DNA of 32,629 nt from Rhodospirillaceae bacterium. Lineage in GTDB: Bacteria; Pseudomonadota; Alphaproteobacteria; Rhodospirillales; Casp-alpha2. Below the pieces are notes generated by a model. The model saw only the letters and a list, made by a program, of their open reading frames with translations. It did no database searches and was not told the origin of the DNA. The stretch is from positions 1 through 32,629 of the forward strand of contig JABIPG010000179.1 in assembly GCA_018698795.1 (NCBI GenBank), written 5' to 3'. Positions within the stretch are counted from its first letter, which is position 1. Each line of letters begins with the position of its first letter. Shown piece after piece: positions 32,122 through 32,629 of the stretch. Both the position numbers and the translations under genes were made by a program.

Positions 32122-32265
32122 TTAGCCATGAGCCGACATTTTCAAAATTGGTAATATGTCTCTGAACGCCTCCATGACTGGAAGCAAGGAATACCGCCCG
32201 CTGAATGCCGGCGCACGTTTTTCATGAAAAGCCTCGACGCCCTCGCGGAAATCGTCGGATTTCCG
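32122..32265 (-). pseudogene. C-terminal remnant of an enoyl-CoA hydratase/isomerase (crotonase)
   Basis: Read leftward from about 32265, one frame encodes RKSDDFREGVEAFHEKR, then APAFSGRYSLLPVMEAF and so on to a TAA at 32122-32124. DFxEGVxAFxEKRxPxFxGR is the standard C-terminus of crotonase-family enoyl-CoA hydratases. A TAG lies in the same frame just upstream and nothing of the catalytic core is present. The preceding 60 bases run into the aconitase-X gene, whose stop overlaps an ATG (TAATG, 32329-32331). That ATG opens another frame reaching this remnant, one base out of phase. A single-base deletion near 32265 would fuse the two. It is a decayed, truncated gene. The rest of 31962-32121 shows nothing I can name. 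Confidence 0.75.
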
Positions 32266-32329
32266 AGTGATTCGCTAGATGACAGGGCGATAATGGGGCG
32301 GTTGGCATGCGGCATATCACCGCGCCGCA

Positions 32330-32629
32330 TTATGCCCCTTGCTTGGTGACCGTGACGATCCCGGCATCGGCGTCAAGATCGATGAAATCACCGTTTCGAA
32401 TGGCTTGTGTCGGATCTTGGTCCAAATCAGCGACAATCGGGATATCCGCGATGATCGCACCGATCGTCGTGACCCCTTCAGGGATCACTTGAACGAACGC
32501 AACCGGTGCCGTACCACGCGAGACCATGTCGTAGATTCTGTATGATCCGCCGGTGGACCCCTTTCCGGTCAGAAACACGAGAACCTTGCCGGCTATATTG
32601 ACGCCTTCCAATTCGTGTCCTGGCTCGGT
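32330..32629 (-). CDS. aconitase X swivel-domain protein (DUF126, AcnX small subunit), partial
   Basis: The gene enters from the right edge; only its C-terminal 99 codons and TAA stop are visible. The sequence GHELEGVNIAGKVLVFLTGK, then GSTGGSYRIYDMVSRGTAP, IGAIIADIPIVADLDQDPTQ and DADAGIVTVTK is the swivelling small domain of aconitase X (DUF126). In two-gene forms it pairs with the large DUF521 subunit. Characterised relatives dehydrate substrates such as cis-3-hydroxy-L-proline or mevalonate 5-phosphate; which applies here cannot be told. The active-site serine of the small domain is probably in GKGSTGG. The large-subunit gene, if present, would lie upstream, outside the window. Confidence 0.88.
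   Translation of the reverse strand, partial: TEPGHELEGVNIAGKVLVFLTGKGSTGGSYRIYDMVSRGTAPVAFVQVIPEGVTTIGAIIADIPIVADLDQDPTQAIRNGDFIDLDADAGIVTVTKQGA

Noticed and set aside
1-32629. CRISPR arrays, tRNA/rRNA genes, insertion sequences, prophage or toxin-antitoxin pairs
   Set aside because: No spaced repeats, cloverleaf-type sequences, transposases, integrases or recognisable toxin-antitoxin genes were seen. The short tandem repeats are too few and too short for CRISPR.

Overview
The window is about 32.6 kb of gene-dense, moderately GC-rich bacterial chromosome. The gene content points to an alphaproteobacterium, probably Rhodospirillales-like. The main reasons are the purL / bolA / CGFS-glutaredoxin neighbourhood, a lone gluQ, a DUF6356 gene, a SARP-type regulator fused to TolB-like and TPR modules, and a coxMSL-type molybdenum hydroxylase operon. 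No rRNA, tRNA, transposase, phage gene or CRISPR array was seen. The assignment rests on protein families recognised by eye, not on a database search.

Left part (1-9.8 kb). A partial FccA-like cytochrome c gene leaves on the left. The block purL, a 437-residue protein of unknown function, bolA and grxD runs rightward and ends at a clean intrinsic terminator. A lysine-free, arginine-rich coiled-coil protein follows. rpsD lies on the opposite strand with its own promoter and terminator. A type II haloacid dehalogenase-like gene and an HNH nuclease gene converge on a 12-bp repeat array that carries stop codons for both. A SAM methyltransferase and a DsrE-like protein form a leftward pair.

Middle part (9.8-21 kb). 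A SARP/BTAD/TPR regulator is divergent from the dsrE pair, and repeated motifs fill the space between them. An esterase is divergent from an operon of gluQ, an SNase-like secreted protein and a citrate-synthase-like protein. The last two lack residues expected in their active sites. A leftward operon then reads acyl-CoA dehydrogenase, FAD subunit, [2Fe-2S] subunit, molybdopterin subunit and a DapA-like aldolase; it probably serves oxidative catabolism of an unidentified carbon source.

Right part (21-32.6 kb). This holds a PAS_5-like protein, a structured intergenic region and an AbgB-like M20 amidohydrolase with an altered metal motif. Next come a Gfo/Idh/MocA oxidoreductase, a secreted HExxH metalloprotease-like protein, a DUF6356 gene and an Lrp/AsnC regulator. 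The queuosine genes queA and tgt flank a 3-hydroxy-D-aspartate aldolase (BhcC)-like gene translationally coupled to queA. A ketopantoate-reductase-like gene, a GNAT acetyltransferase and an alpha/beta hydrolase with a cysteine nucleophile follow. At the right edge are a C-terminal remnant of an enoyl-CoA hydratase and the end of an aconitase-X small-subunit gene.

I did not find a clear multi-gene novel system. The best leads are the phased repeats in front of the SARP regulator, the PLP aldolase-like gene inside the queuosine operon, several enzyme-fold proteins lacking canonical catalytic residues, and short tandem duplications that recur at gene ends.
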